DNA from: Gloeothece verrucosa PCC 7822
GTDB taxonomy: Bacteria > Cyanobacteriota > Cyanobacteriia > Cyanobacteriales > Microcystaceae
NCBI RefSeq assembly: GCF_000147335.1
Contig: NC_014501.1
Span: forward strand, 4,418,001-4,482,000
DNA: 64,000 bases
Direction of reading: 5' to 3'
In this document: one piece after another, positions 55,601 to 63,224 of the stretch
How positions within the stretch are numbered: position 1 is the first letter of the stretch
Layout: each line of letters starts with the position of its first letter
Program-made: the position numbers and the translations under genes
The notes under the pieces: generated by a model
Told to the model about the DNA's origin: nothing
Database searches by the model: none
The model's input: only the letters and a program-made list of their open reading frames with translations

Positions 55601-57117
55601 CTTGGTCACAAGATATCCTCAATCTATATTGGCAGGGGCAACCTCGTATTGTCCCCGATGTTATGAACGATATCTATACTGAGTGCTTACATGAATATTC
55701 CCGTGAAGGGCAAATTCAATCTAAAATTGTTGCGCCGATTCTTCTAGACTTAAAAGAAAAAGAAAATCATCGTTGGGTGGCCTCAACAAACAGTCATAAA
55801 CTATGGGGTATTTTAGTTGTCCATGCTTGTCGAGAAAAACGAGTTTGGCAAAATTCCGAAGCGCAACTCTTACAACAAATTGCCAATCAATTAGCGATCG
55901 CCATTCAGCAAGCCAGTTTATTTGAGCAATTGCAGGTAGAAATCGAAGATAAACAGCAAAAAAATGCAGAGCTTGACCGCGCAACCCGGCTTAAAGATGA
56001 ATTCCTCGCCAATATGAGCCATGAATTGCGGACTCCCCTGAATGCGATTCTAGGCATGACAGAAGGGCTACAAGATGAAATTTTTGGTCAAATTAATGAA
56101 CGACAACGCAAATCTCTTAAGATTATTGAACAGGCTGGCAATCACTTACTCGAACTAATTAACGATATTTTGGATGTGTCGAAAATTGAATCGGGTCAAT
56201 TAGAACTTCATTGTACTTCAACAGAAATTATTCCCCTCTGTCAATCAAGTCTTGCTTTTGTGAAACAACAGGCAGTGAAAAAACGCATTCAGTTAGATTT
56301 TAATATTTCTTCTAATATTTTAATGTTAACCCTAGATGAACGTCGTATCCGTCAAGTGATCATCAATCTACTCAATAATGCGGTCAAATTTACCCCAGAA
56401 GGCGGAAAAGTTGGCTTAGAAGTTGTCCAAATAGGGGAAAATACAGTAAGATTTGCCGTCAAAGATACAGGAATTGGCATAGCCGCCGAAAACATCCCGA
56501 AATTATTTCAACCCTTTATGCAAATTGATAGTGCTTTAAATCGTCAATATACGGGAACGGGTTTAGGATTAGCATTAGTCAAACGTCTTGTGGATTTACA
56601 TGGGGGAGAAGTGAGTGTTACCAGCGAGTTAGGGGTGGGCAGTTGCTTTAGCGTTGATTTACCGCTCATGGAAAGTTGCTCAACTGACAATTTTTTTGAT
56701 TTTCAAACGCCATTAACCCCTGAAGTAGAAGCGAATTCTGTCAACTTAAAAAATGCTCCCTTAATCCTCTTAGCAGAAGATAACGAAACGAACATTACCA
56801 CCATTTCTAATTACCTGAAAGCCAAAAAATATAAGCTTATTTTAGCCAAAAATGGAAAAGAAGCTATTTCACTAGCCCAATCTCAACAGCCTGATTTAAT
56901 TTTAATGGATATTTGCCTGCCGGGCATTAATGGGTTAGAAGCTATTCAACAAATTCGACAGCTTCCGGATTTGAAGGATATACCCATTATTGCAGTAACA
57001 GCTTTAGCCTTGACTGGTGATCGGGAACGATGTCTTGAAGCCGGAGCCAATGAATATTTAAGTAAACCTTTGAAGTTGAAAGAATTAGTTGCGCTTATTC
57101 AATCTCTTTTAGAGTAA
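52657..57117 (+). CDS. Hybrid histidine kinase with CBS pair and cyanobacteriochrome-type GAF domain
   Basis: 1486 residues: two CBS motifs (1-140; VVENGQIVGIVTKGDIL), PAS (~175-295), PAS (~300-425), GAF (~430-570), PAS (~605-730), GAF (~735-905), GAF (~910-1095), HisKA with His1122, HATPase (~1215-1330) and a receiver with Asp1418. The second GAF contains Cys838-His839 in MDCHREILSQFQIKAHLVLP and LWGLLCVHQCYDTRHW, the pattern of bilin-binding cyanobacteriochromes. The third has Cys1010 at the same place but followed by Leu-His (TECLHEYSREGQIQSKIV). It is probably a soluble light sensor kinase; colour cannot be predicted safely. Confidence 0.88.
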   Translation: MIIPFPQLTPAIVRNPLVLSPDTKVLEAITSLINQRSQPVKSNCAVVVENGQIVGIVTKGDILVALAQSQTLDFLTISQVMSSPVVMLRESEFTGLESAINLFQTHSIDHLPIIDSENHLVGLLTSDSLSAVIQSYIMKDQKIAEKKTTLQLENSFQAAILDEINHISSPKQEQRKLQESELNYTSLAEIAPIGIFRTDTQGYCVYVNPRWCEIAGLTSEEAKGKGWEQVLHPDDDDEVSAQWYRSVEENRLFQLEYRFKRPNGEIRYVYGQSVALRDINQQIIGYLGTITDITEQKKTEYRLKEALRLAKLGNWELDVQNNIGYWSEEVFHIFGREPQPFSPSFDGFLELVHPDDRSKVVASYTQHLEKRIPHEVVHRVPMPDGRIKVVVERCETAYDAEGKPIHSLGTVQDITEYYKQETILKKLLAGTSNTLTQEFFSALVRHIAEALEVSYVIIAELIDERLHTFAFWGDEQLQKNIDVAICQTPCEYVIKDGFFYCSHSIQEQFPQNTHLAQMQAESYLGIVLTDKNSHPIGILCVLDVKPMDRETAEMIQQILQIFAGRASAELERKRSDEALQQLKATLEAQVEERTQQLQESQRFIQQITDQSPSILYLYDLQEQRNIYINQEVSRILGYSPTEIQEMGNLIISRLIHPQDLSRFNRYLEQLKQAQDHEILGVEYRFQDIKGQWRWFSGRDAVFSRDSQGRVKQVIGVAQDITERKQAEQTLYLQAQQEKLLREINQRIRQSLDLQTIFDTACQEILLLLQVDRVGIFRFDPESHYDDGEFIAEAMVAGLPSAIAIHVHDHCFGEKFSSLYAQGKFLAVDDINNSELMDCHREILSQFQIKAHLVLPLLCEEQLWGLLCVHQCYDTRHWKEAEIKLLQQITHQLTIAIQQASLYEQIRQKLRQQQAIAAIVQQVRQSLNIEEILNTITQDVRALFDCDRVIIFRLYSDGGSRIIEESVSTEFLPLKYCHWDDETWSQDILNLYWQGQPRIVPDVMNDIYTECLHEYSREGQIQSKIVAPILLDLKEKENHRWVASTNSHKLWGILVVHACREKRVWQNSEAQLLQQIANQLAIAIQQASLFEQLQVEIEDKQQKNAELDRATRLKDEFLANMSHELRTPLNAILGMTEGLQDEIFGQINERQRKSLKIIEQAGNHLLELINDILDVSKIESGQLELHCTSTEIIPLCQSSLAFVKQQAVKKRIQLDFNISSNILMLTLDERRIRQVIINLLNNAVKFTPEGGKVGLEVVQIGENTVRFAVKDTGIGIAAENIPKLFQPFMQIDSALNRQYTGTGLGLALVKRLVDLHGGEVSVTSELGVGSCFSVDLPLMESCSTDNFFDFQTPLTPEVEANSVNLKNAPLILLAEDNETNITTISNYLKAKKYKLILAKNGKEAISLAQSQQPDLILMDICLPGINGLEAIQQIRQLPDLKDIPIIAVTALALTGDRERCLEAGANEYLSKPLKLKELVALIQSLLE

Positions 57118-57282
57118 TTGTATATTCTCAGTCAAATCAAAATAAAAAATATTTAGTAAAAATTTACAAAAATGCTCATTAAATTTGACAAGTTGCAGAG
57201 GTTAGGGAGCTTGGATTTTTCCTACCCAAGGCGGGCTGTGAATTCTCTGAAATGATTAAATAAATTTATTCTAGTACCAAGT

Positions 57283-57696
57283 TTAAGCTAAACAATTTTG
57301 CATTAAAGCAACTAAATCTTTAAATTTAATCGGCTTGGTGACATAATAGTTAGCTCCTGCTGTTAAACATTTTTCCTGATCGCCCTTCATGGCAAAAGCT
57401 GTTAAAGCAATAATGGGGGTGTTAACCAACTCAGGAATTTGACGGATGGCGGCAATAGCTTGTAATCCGTCCATTTTTGGCATAGAAATATCCATTAAGA
57501 TTAATTTGGGTTGCACTTGTTGCGCTTTTTCAACTGCTTCTATCCCATTATTAGCTACGATTAAAGAATAGCCAAAAACTTCCAAGTAGTCGCAAATCGT
57601 TAGTTGATTCATGAAGTCATCTTCTGCCAGCAAGATTACGGGAGGATCTATAGATGAATGAACGGTTAAATCGCAAGGAAAATAAGATTTATTCAT
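57283..57696 (-). CDS. Single-domain response regulator (CheY-like)
   Basis: 137 residues: a short leader (~18 residues) and one receiver domain with LLAEDD, acceptor Asp in LILMDISMPKMDGLQA, Thr in IIALTAFAMKGD and Lys in VTKPIKF. It is closely similar to the C-terminal receiver of the kinase encoded on the opposite strand just before it (ILMDICLPGINGLEAIQQIRQLP; CLEAGANEYLSKPLK against CLTAGANYYVTKPIK). It is probably a duplicate that works as a phosphate shuttle or sink for that kinase. Confidence 0.88.
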   Translation of the reverse strand: MNKSYFPCDLTVHSSIDPPVILLAEDDFMNQLTICDYLEVFGYSLIVANNGIEAVEKAQQVQPKLILMDISMPKMDGLQAIAAIRQIPELVNTPIIALTAFAMKGDQEKCLTAGANYYVTKPIKFKDLVALMQNCLA

Positions 57697-58914
57697 AATT
57701 TTACCTCAAATAAGTAGGAAGACATCGATAAACTCTCCTCTGTGTGTAAAATACTTAGAATTTCAACACATTTGACATAAAAACTTTATAATCCAGAAAA
57801 AATTCTCCATTGCCGTTAAATTTCATAAAAATTAGGTACTTTAGCTTAGTGTTTGGTTCGAAGTCAAGTTAACTGTGAGGTTAGGTACTCATACAAGAGA
57901 CAATAGCCACTCTTGAAAGCTTGAAAGGCTTTGGCTCTATTACATTTCAAAACACATAGTGTGCTTTATTTATGTCTAGGGAGTTAGAAAAAAAAGTGTC
58001 TGTGAGCCTACAACTATCATAAGGGATCACGTTGCTGATTCACTTAGATAGGCCATAAATCTTAAAAAAAAATTAAGTAAAATCTAGCTAAAGCAAGTAT
58101 TTAACCTTTAAAACTCTCGTGATCGTTCGTCAGGGCAAGCCTTTGCTTTGATTACTGTAAATATAAACCATAATTGTATGAAATTATTAAAGCGCAAAGA
58201 TCATTAATATTACTCATATAACAATAAAATATATAACAAAAAAATACAGTTGGATAAAAAAGTTAATTAACATCGTGATAAAAAAGACAATTTAATGATC
58301 AAACCCTTTAAATTTTAGTTTTTCCTTAAATTTGCATCTAAATCTTATTTTTTAAATGATGAGTCTGCTAAAAAGCTTTTAAATAGCACTATATAGAGTT
58401 ATATATCAAGGTCAAGATCAGATGAAAAATCAGTTAGCTTATATAAAAAAAGATGGGTGTATCTACACTTGGCAAAAATTTGGATTAAACTTATCTTAGT
58501 AGTAAGAGAATGAAAGTCCATCTCATGCTCAACCGCCAGAAGTTAAATAAGCTATCCTGAGCTATCCTGAAAGTAAGTAAATAACCAATTTTATATTCAA
58601 ACTAAACATTTAAATAAAAATGTTAATGTTTAGTTAAGAAAGGGTGTATAAATCATCAACATACTTTAAAATGTTGACCCTAGGTTGGGTATTAAAGAGC
58701 AACGCAAAAAACATACTCTAGAGTTTCTTATTATTTCTCATAAGGTCATAGCTGGCAAGGCTAAGATTAGAGAGCTATGAAAAAAGAGCAGATAATTATC
58801 TGATTTAACCCTTGACAAAAAGAATGTTTAAGGTTGAGATTCTGTAAGAAAAACTCAAGCAATTTCAGCATACTCAACCAAAAAGAACCAACGTATTTAA
58901 GGATGATAAATGTC
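57697..58914. other. 1.2-kb AT-rich region without recognisable genes
   Basis: No convincing ORF on either strand; a short reverse ORF (58767-58970) has no supporting features. Contents noted: a perfect tandem decamer GCTATCCTGAGCTATCCTGA at 58551-58570, several A/T runs, and short partial repeats near 57900-57960 (CTTGAAAGCTTGAAAGGCTTT). The 3' part must hold the promoter of the gene at 58915. A small RNA or a decayed gene cannot be excluded. Confidence 0.5.
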
Positions 58915-59355
58915 ATGAGAAATATTTTTTTAAAAATAGCAATTTTGAGTTTTCTAACAAGTTTTGCCATCGGGGAGCAACCGACAAATGCTTTAACCTT
59001 GTGGGAGCAAGTCCCTAATAGTGATTTATGGGAAATGGGTTTAGGATATAATCAATGGTCGAAAGTCAATAATGACCTAACAGCAGTTCAATGCCCTCAA
59101 CCTAGTTTATATTCGAGCGGTGAAATTTGTTTGAATAATTTATTAATCGATTTCTCAATATTGAACAAAAATAAGCCAAGAGAAAATCATCCCGTTCAAA
59201 CCCTGATTATCCCTCAACCCACTGAGCCTAACTTAGTTCCCGGACTAATTTGTTTTGCAAGTTTTTTGGCTTTCACCCGCCTGATCAATATAGGCGAAAA
59301 AATTTTTGATAGCCATCAGGGAACTGATAAAATTCCATTCATTAAACATCAATAA
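58915..59355 (+). CDS. Small exported protein of unknown function, possible C-terminal sorting tail
   Basis: 146 residues from ATG 58915, which has AAGGATG 10-15 bases upstream; ATG 58903 is an alternative. The N-terminus is a signal peptide (MRNIFLKIAILSFLTSFAIG). The middle has WEQVPNSDLWEMGLGYNQW and two Cys that could form a disulphide. Near the C-terminus EPNLVPGLICFASFLAFTRL is a hydrophobic segment after a Pro-rich stretch, vaguely like PEP-CTERM sorting tails but without the PEP motif and with ~25 extra residues. Not recognised. It precedes the prepilin-like gene on the same strand. Confidence 0.5.
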   Translation: MRNIFLKIAILSFLTSFAIGEQPTNALTLWEQVPNSDLWEMGLGYNQWSKVNNDLTAVQCPQPSLYSSGEICLNNLLIDFSILNKNKPRENHPVQTLIIPQPTEPNLVPGLICFASFLAFTRLINIGEKIFDSHQGTDKIPFIKHQ

Positions 59356-59426
59356 AGCCCTAAACCTCCATAAAATTTTGCTGGTTGCTCAAGCTCAACT
59401 CACGGAAATTTTCATCAACAAGAGTT

Positions 59427-59936
59427 ATGAATAAACCACCAAAACAGAGAAAAAAGTTAGAACAAGGGTTTACTCTCTTAGAACTGCTCATGGCTTTTTT
59501 GTTATTGAATGTTTTAATGATTATTAGCTATCAAATGAGCCTTAAACAAGTTGAAAAAGCGAGACAAGCCGAAGCTCTAAGTACCCTTGGACTTATTAAC
59601 CGCGCACAACAGTTTTATAAATTTGAACATAGCACCTTCACTTCCTTGAACAATCTTTCGATTTCTATAGGTTCGGATAATGGCAATGGAACTTACAGCG
59701 CACAATACTATATTTTCAGTGATACGAATATTGAATCGACCTATAGCGGTCAGCGAGCTAGTGCCAGTCCTGTTTATCAAAACGATATCCTCAATTATGC
59801 TTCTGCCATCAGTCAAAAAAATGATGGAACCTTTACAAATATTATTTGTGAATCAACTAGCACCACTGCTGATGATGCTGCCACTAGCCAGAGCAATAAT
59901 GAGGTGTTTTGTTCGGGAGGACACCCAATGCGATAA
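59427..59936 (+). CDS. Type IV prepilin-like protein
   Basis: 169 residues from ATG 59427. The leader MNKPPKQRKKLEQG is followed by the class III cleavage and methylation pattern G-FTLLELL with Glu at +5, and a hydrophobic helix MAFLLLNVLMIISYQM. The mature part has the general prepilin layout (ARQAEALSTLGLINRAQQFY, a conserved block in cyanobacterial PilA-like proteins) and two Cys near the C-terminus (IICEST and FCSGG) that may form the usual D-loop disulphide. It is probably a minor pilin or pseudopilin. No other pil genes are nearby. Confidence 0.8.
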   Translation: MNKPPKQRKKLEQGFTLLELLMAFLLLNVLMIISYQMSLKQVEKARQAEALSTLGLINRAQQFYKFEHSTFTSLNNLSISIGSDNGNGTYSAQYYIFSDTNIESTYSGQRASASPVYQNDILNYASAISQKNDGTFTNIICESTSTTADDAATSQSNNEVFCSGGHPMR

Positions 59937-60063
59937 AACACTAAGTCTAGGAGATAAGACAAAGACAGAACTCCTCAAGAGGACAAGTTAAAAGTCAAAA
60001 CCTCGCCAATAATTTTTTTTTCATTAAGAGTTTAATTCTGTTGGATTTTTAGAGGACAAAAAA

Positions 60064-60945
60064 ATGATTTTTCCTAACTTTTTTATTCTAGGCACTGCTC
60101 AAGCCGGAACGATGGCTTTACAGAGTTATTTACAACAACATCCGCAAATTTATATGACTTCTGAAAAAATCAACAGGGCGACTTTGCCCGCCAAAGAATT
60201 TAAGTTATCAAGAAATAAAAAGATTAATCAATTGACGATTGCCAATCCCCTTGACTTACCCAAAAAAATCACAAAAGATATGGCTATTGGAACCGCTTGT
60301 CCTGTTTATCTTTATAATCCCAACGTCGCGCCAAAAATTTATGAGTATTGTCCCCAAGTTCGATTAATCGTTATTTTGCGTCATCCCGTCCTACGGGCTT
60401 ATATTAATTTTTTACATTTATTTTTGGAGCGGCGAGAACCCCATCAAGACTTTTTGGCGGCTTTACAAGCGGAATCTCAACGAATTCAAAAACATTCCCC
60501 TTGGTTTACTCATTATATTCAATTAGGATTTTATGGTCAACAATTGAAACGTTATTATCAACTTTTTTCTCCCGAACAAATTAAAGTTTATCTCTATGAA
60601 GATTTTCTTATTGAGCCACTTAATATCCTCAAAGATATTTGCCATTTTTTGCAGGTTGATCCGAAATTATTGCCCAAAATTTCTAGAGAATTTACTCAAT
60701 CTGAAATTCCTGCACCCAACTTTTCACCCAGATTTTTCAACTCATTAAATTGTCTAACGAAAATTCTCAACTCTTTCAGGGATTTTTCCGTTTTTCAAAA
60801 ACATCAGGCTCACAATATAATGCTCCCTGAAATGTCTTTAACCAGTCGAAAATTCTTATTAGACTTGTATCGAGAAGATATTTTACAGTGTCAAGATTTA
60901 ATTAGACGAGACTTATCAGCTTGGCTCAAACCTGATTTTTTTTAA
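60064..60945 (+). CDS. Sulfotransferase-like protein lacking the usual PAPS-loop lysine
   Basis: 293 residues of the sulfotransferase family. The 5' phosphosulphate-binding loop reads FFILGTAQAGTMALQSYLQQ; in active enzymes the position of the second Gln is nearly always the catalytic Lys (Q-K-A-G-T). The 3' phosphate motif is kept as ILRHPVLRAYINF, and KVYLYEDFLIEPLNILKDIC matches the C-terminal core. It may be inactive, or use another residue. It lies 127 bases after the prepilin-like gene and 33 bases before an RTX protein gene, so a joint function in surface modification is possible. Confidence 0.75.
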   Translation: MIFPNFFILGTAQAGTMALQSYLQQHPQIYMTSEKINRATLPAKEFKLSRNKKINQLTIANPLDLPKKITKDMAIGTACPVYLYNPNVAPKIYEYCPQVRLIVILRHPVLRAYINFLHLFLERREPHQDFLAALQAESQRIQKHSPWFTHYIQLGFYGQQLKRYYQLFSPEQIKVYLYEDFLIEPLNILKDICHFLQVDPKLLPKISREFTQSEIPAPNFSPRFFNSLNCLTKILNSFRDFSVFQKHQAHNIMLPEMSLTSRKFLLDLYREDILQCQDLIRRDLSAWLKPDFF

Positions 60946-60978
60946 CCTCAATCAACAAAATTATTACCCGGAAAAACA

Positions 60979-61827
60979 ATGGTTATTACACTAACAGCAT
61001 CAACTTTATCTAGCGGAATATCAATTAATGCCCCAACCCATTCCACCACTCTTGCTGAATATCTTCAAACAATACCCAAAGTGGCAGTTTCTCTTCCCAC
61101 TACAGCCACAGGTACACTTTTAACGGCAATGGGGCGATACACCGCTAATGACTCGGTTTGGAGGATACGTAATGGAATAGGATTATCTAAATTAAGTGCT
61201 TATGGCGGTGGTTTTACTGCTCAATATGACTCCCTTCCTACAGCAACCGATACTTTCGTTTTATCTCCAATTTTCAAAACCCATGTTCTTGAAACGGCTG
61301 GTGGAACTCTTGTTAAAGCGGCAGGAACTCAAATTTTTAATAATAGTTCTCCTCTGAATGATACCGATCAATACACCATCAATGGGTCTAATGGCAATGA
61401 TACTTTAAGCGGCGCTAATGCTGCTGATACTATCGAGGGAAAAGGAGGAAATGATACCTTAACCGGGGGAAGCGGCAGTGATCACTTTGTCTTTAGCCAT
61501 CAAGGAGTAGATGTCATAACAGATTTTTCTGCCTCAGATAATGATGTATTTGCGATAAAATCTGCTAACTATGATGCTGTTGCCGCTCCTAATACTCCTT
61601 TAACAACCGGAGAGGCTTTAAATGCACAAGCTAATAGCTACATCATGATTGACACTTCAGAAAAAATTGCTTCAGTATCATCAGGTAATTCTCGGTTGGC
61701 TTATAACACCAGTAACAACACATTGCTTTATGACAATGATGGTAACTGGTCAAATGGCGGTGCAATGGTCATGGCTAATGTGACTTTAACGGGAAATTTA
61801 AGTGCCAATAACTTCTCTTTTATCTAG
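60979..61827 (+). CDS. RTX (hemolysin-type calcium-binding) protein
   Basis: 282 residues. Residues ~133-170 form RTX nonapeptide repeats, GSNGNDTLSGANAADTIEGK and GGNDTLTGGSGSDHFVF, with the Ca-binding GGxGxDxux pattern in two to three copies. The C-terminal part (DVITDFSASDNDVFAIKSAN ... GNLSANNFSFI) is typical of the secretion-signal region of type I-secreted RTX proteins. The first ~110 residues are of unknown fold. There is no Sec signal. It should be exported by an ABC/HlyD/TolC system not found here. Confidence 0.8.
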   Translation: MVITLTASTLSSGISINAPTHSTTLAEYLQTIPKVAVSLPTTATGTLLTAMGRYTANDSVWRIRNGIGLSKLSAYGGGFTAQYDSLPTATDTFVLSPIFKTHVLETAGGTLVKAAGTQIFNNSSPLNDTDQYTINGSNGNDTLSGANAADTIEGKGGNDTLTGGSGSDHFVFSHQGVDVITDFSASDNDVFAIKSANYDAVAAPNTPLTTGEALNAQANSYIMIDTSEKIASVSSGNSRLAYNTSNNTLLYDNDGNWSNGGAMVMANVTLTGNLSANNFSFI

Positions 61828-61890
61828 GCGATATGTTTTCTAATCGGATTTCTCAACTAATCGTATTTTCAATTAGGAGCGCGTTTTCTT

Positions 61891-62910
61891 ATGGTCAACA
61901 AATCAATAAACATAAATACTAATTGGTGGAATAAACCGCTATGGGGTGACGATAACCTTTTTCAATCGCTAAAAAAACCTAAAATCGAAAAACTTGCTAT
62001 TCCTTTTGAAGTGGTCAGCCATTATCAAGAAATTTATCAAATTTTAATCTTTATTGCCTCTGTTACCCAATCAATAGATAGTTGTAAATTTCTTGACCCT
62101 GAGTTTCAGTTGTTTTGTCAAATCAAATGGCAATTTATCTCTGAATGCGGAAATTATAAAGGGTTAAATCACAGTCTGATTTTATTAAGAGCCGCGCTGG
62201 AAGCTAAAGATAAATTTTTAACGCTTGAAGAAACAGAATTACGTTATCGTAGTAAAGCTCAACAAGAGTTTTATCAAGAAGTTTATTCTCTGCTGTCAAA
62301 ACAAACTGAACCTCATGATTTTCTGGTAATTGTCCAAGATAAATTAAACCAAATTCGTTTTGATCTCAAAACCGAAGAAGGCAAAACGGCGTTAGAATCT
62401 TATGTAAAAATACTGGAAATTTTAGCTGAGCAAAATGCTATCGGGTTAAAACTATTTTATTTGTTCAAAAAATACTTTTTTGCTGAGTTTTCTAGTGTTA
62501 AATTGCTCTCAGAGCTTCTTAGTTATCTTGTCCCTCAAAATGTTCAAGATATTAACGCTATAACTTTAATAGTACAAAAGCATTATGACTCGATTGCTCC
62601 TTTAGGAAAAATTTTAGAACTTCCCCCTGAAAAAAATCAAATTGAAAGTTATGTCATTATGCTACAGTATCTAGTCTTGAGGGACAAACATCAAGAAACT
62701 TATCTTTTGTTTACAAAATTAATAGAATTGTTAATTGAATGGAATAATACTCATCAAGAACTCAAGCGAATTCATCAAGAGTATTCTCCCAATGAATATG
62801 ACATTCCTGCTACATTTAATAAAAATTACCCTGGCGAATCACTTTACCAAAAATATCAACAATTTATTGTTTATTTTGCTAATCAAAAACTGGCTAGAGA
62901 AACTATTTAA
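61891..62910 (+). CDS. Unknown, mainly helical protein
   Basis: 339 residues, ATG start, no signal peptide and no membrane segment that is convincing. Sequence is rich in Leu, Glu, Lys and Gln in helix-like periodicity (IEKLAIPFEVVSHYQEIYQI, LRYRSKAQQEFYQEVYSLLS, YLRDKHQETYLLFTKLIELL). I do not recognise it. It lies 63 bases after the RTX gene on the same strand, so it may be co-transcribed and might be a partner or peptide-related protein. Confidence 0.6.
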   Translation: MVNKSININTNWWNKPLWGDDNLFQSLKKPKIEKLAIPFEVVSHYQEIYQILIFIASVTQSIDSCKFLDPEFQLFCQIKWQFISECGNYKGLNHSLILLRAALEAKDKFLTLEETELRYRSKAQQEFYQEVYSLLSKQTEPHDFLVIVQDKLNQIRFDLKTEEGKTALESYVKILEILAEQNAIGLKLFYLFKKYFFAEFSSVKLLSELLSYLVPQNVQDINAITLIVQKHYDSIAPLGKILELPPEKNQIESYVIMLQYLVLRDKHQETYLLFTKLIELLIEWNNTHQELKRIHQEYSPNEYDIPATFNKNYPGESLYQKYQQFIVYFANQKLARETI

Positions 62911-63114
62911 CTCATGAAAATAGCCCTAGTTATGAGTTATTCAAGAAAAAAATAAAGAATTGTTGCTGTCTGTGCTTGAAGATTAGACGAGGTAAGCCAG
63001 AAAAATTATCATTCTATTTTTTTGTAAATTTAAAGCATAAATTAGTTAAAAATAGGGGGATTTGAATTAAAATGGATATGATATAATTAAATTGGTTTGA
63101 TAGAATTTTGTTTG

Positions 63115-63141
63115 ACCTGTCCCGTTTTAAACGTGGCAGGT
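63115..63141 (+). terminator. Long hairpin in the spacer after the unknown gene
   Basis: ACCTGTCCCGTTT can pair with AAACGTGGCAGGT (one T-G pair and one mismatch), giving a stable ~12-pair stem. No immediate T run follows (TTATCTATT), so it is a weak terminator or a structured RNA. The rest of the 62911-63224 spacer is AT-rich and shows no gene. Confidence 0.45.
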
Positions 63142-63224
63142 TTATCTATTATTAATATTTTTAAAAAGAGTGTTTTTGTCAAAAAGAAGGTTTTTTAAGA
63201 AATATAAAAAAGCTCAAAGTTTTT

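Noticed and set aside
58767-58970. 67-codon reverse ORF in the gene-poor region
   Set aside because: AT-driven, low complexity and overlaps the signal peptide region of the gene at 58915.
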